Of a stretch of DNA of 36,361 nt, positions 36,325 to 36,361 are shown piece by piece. The position numbers and the translations under genes were made by a program. Under the pieces are notes generated by a model. The model did not search any database, was not told the DNA's origin, and worked only from the letters and a program-made list of their open reading frames with translations. This DNA is from Ruegeria discodermiae (GTDB lineage: Bacteria > Pseudomonadota > Alphaproteobacteria > Rhodobacterales > Rhodobacteraceae), in assembly GCF_030758345.1 (NCBI RefSeq), contig NZ_JAVAMO010000026.1:1-36361 (forward strand), given 5' to 3'. Position 1 is the first letter of the stretch. Each line of letters starts with the position of its first letter.

Positions 36325-36361
36325 ATGTCTTTGGATTCCGTGACATCTGTGTCGGGGGAAG
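36325..36361 (+). CDS. Possible start of the next gene, cut by window end
   Basis: An ATG at 36325 follows GAGTGGGGG (36308-36316) by eight bases and stays open (MSLDSVTSVSGE) to the window end. Twelve codons are too few to identify anything. Confidence 0.3.
   Translation, partial: MSLDSVTSVSGE

Overview
The window looks like part of a plasmid from a marine alphaproteobacterium of the Rhodobacterales (Roseobacter group). The grounds are high GC content, an RPA-type RepA initiator with a divergent parAB pair, a DUF2793/pyocin-knob protein of a kind common in that order, and RTX proteins with a typical alphaproteobacterial C-terminus. Known extrachromosomal elements of this group (the RepA-type 'biofilm plasmids') combine this backbone with surface polysaccharide genes, and this window does the same. 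I see no tRNA, rRNA, transposase or CRISPR array.

Layout. (1) 1-5788: three RTX (calcium-binding nonapeptide repeat) proteins. The first is cut by the window edge. The second is a tandem paralogue whose last 264 bases align to the first without gaps. The third faces them on the minus strand and carries a propeller-like N-terminus. (2) 5913-8717: a double-domain sulfotransferase (minus strand) and a tail-fibre-like DUF2793 protein (plus strand) diverge from a common gap. (3) 8864-21294: a long plus-strand run with glf, a sulfotransferase, gmd, fcl, manC, a second sulfotransferase, a tandem GT2 glycosyltransferase, and a 1336-residue protein with a galectin-like domain, a GT31-like domain and a C-terminal GT2/GT92-like domain. 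(4) 21275-26054: a minus-strand run reading kpsE-like, kpsT-like, sulfotransferase, GT4. (5) 26183-27953: a kpsM-like permease facing a GT2 gene, with overlapping 3' ends. (6) 27977-31926: the replicon core, consisting of a parS-like palindrome, parB, parA, an origin with three 22-bp iterons and a consensus DnaA box, and repA. (7) 32060-35817: a GSCFA protein, an asparagine-synthase-like protein and a UDP-glucuronate 4-epimerase. (8) 35818-36361: AT-richer DNA without a convincing gene, except a possible start at 36325.

How the parts fit. glf supplies UDP-galactofuranose; manC, gmd and fcl supply GDP-L-fucose; the epimerase supplies UDP-galacturonate. At least four glycosyltransferase genes (five or six domains) would assemble the glycan, and a KpsMTE-like ABC system would export it. 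Four sulfotransferase genes (five domains) suggest that it, or proteins attached to it, is sulfated. The inferred product is a plasmid-encoded, probably sulfated, fucose/galactofuranose/uronate surface polysaccharide, accompanied by secreted RTX proteins. PAPS synthesis, the outer-membrane exporter, phosphomannomutase and a type I secretion system are not in the window and would have to come from elsewhere. The most unusual gene is the galectin-GT31-GT2 fusion, because galectin plus GT31 is a domain order otherwise known from plant galactosyltransferases.
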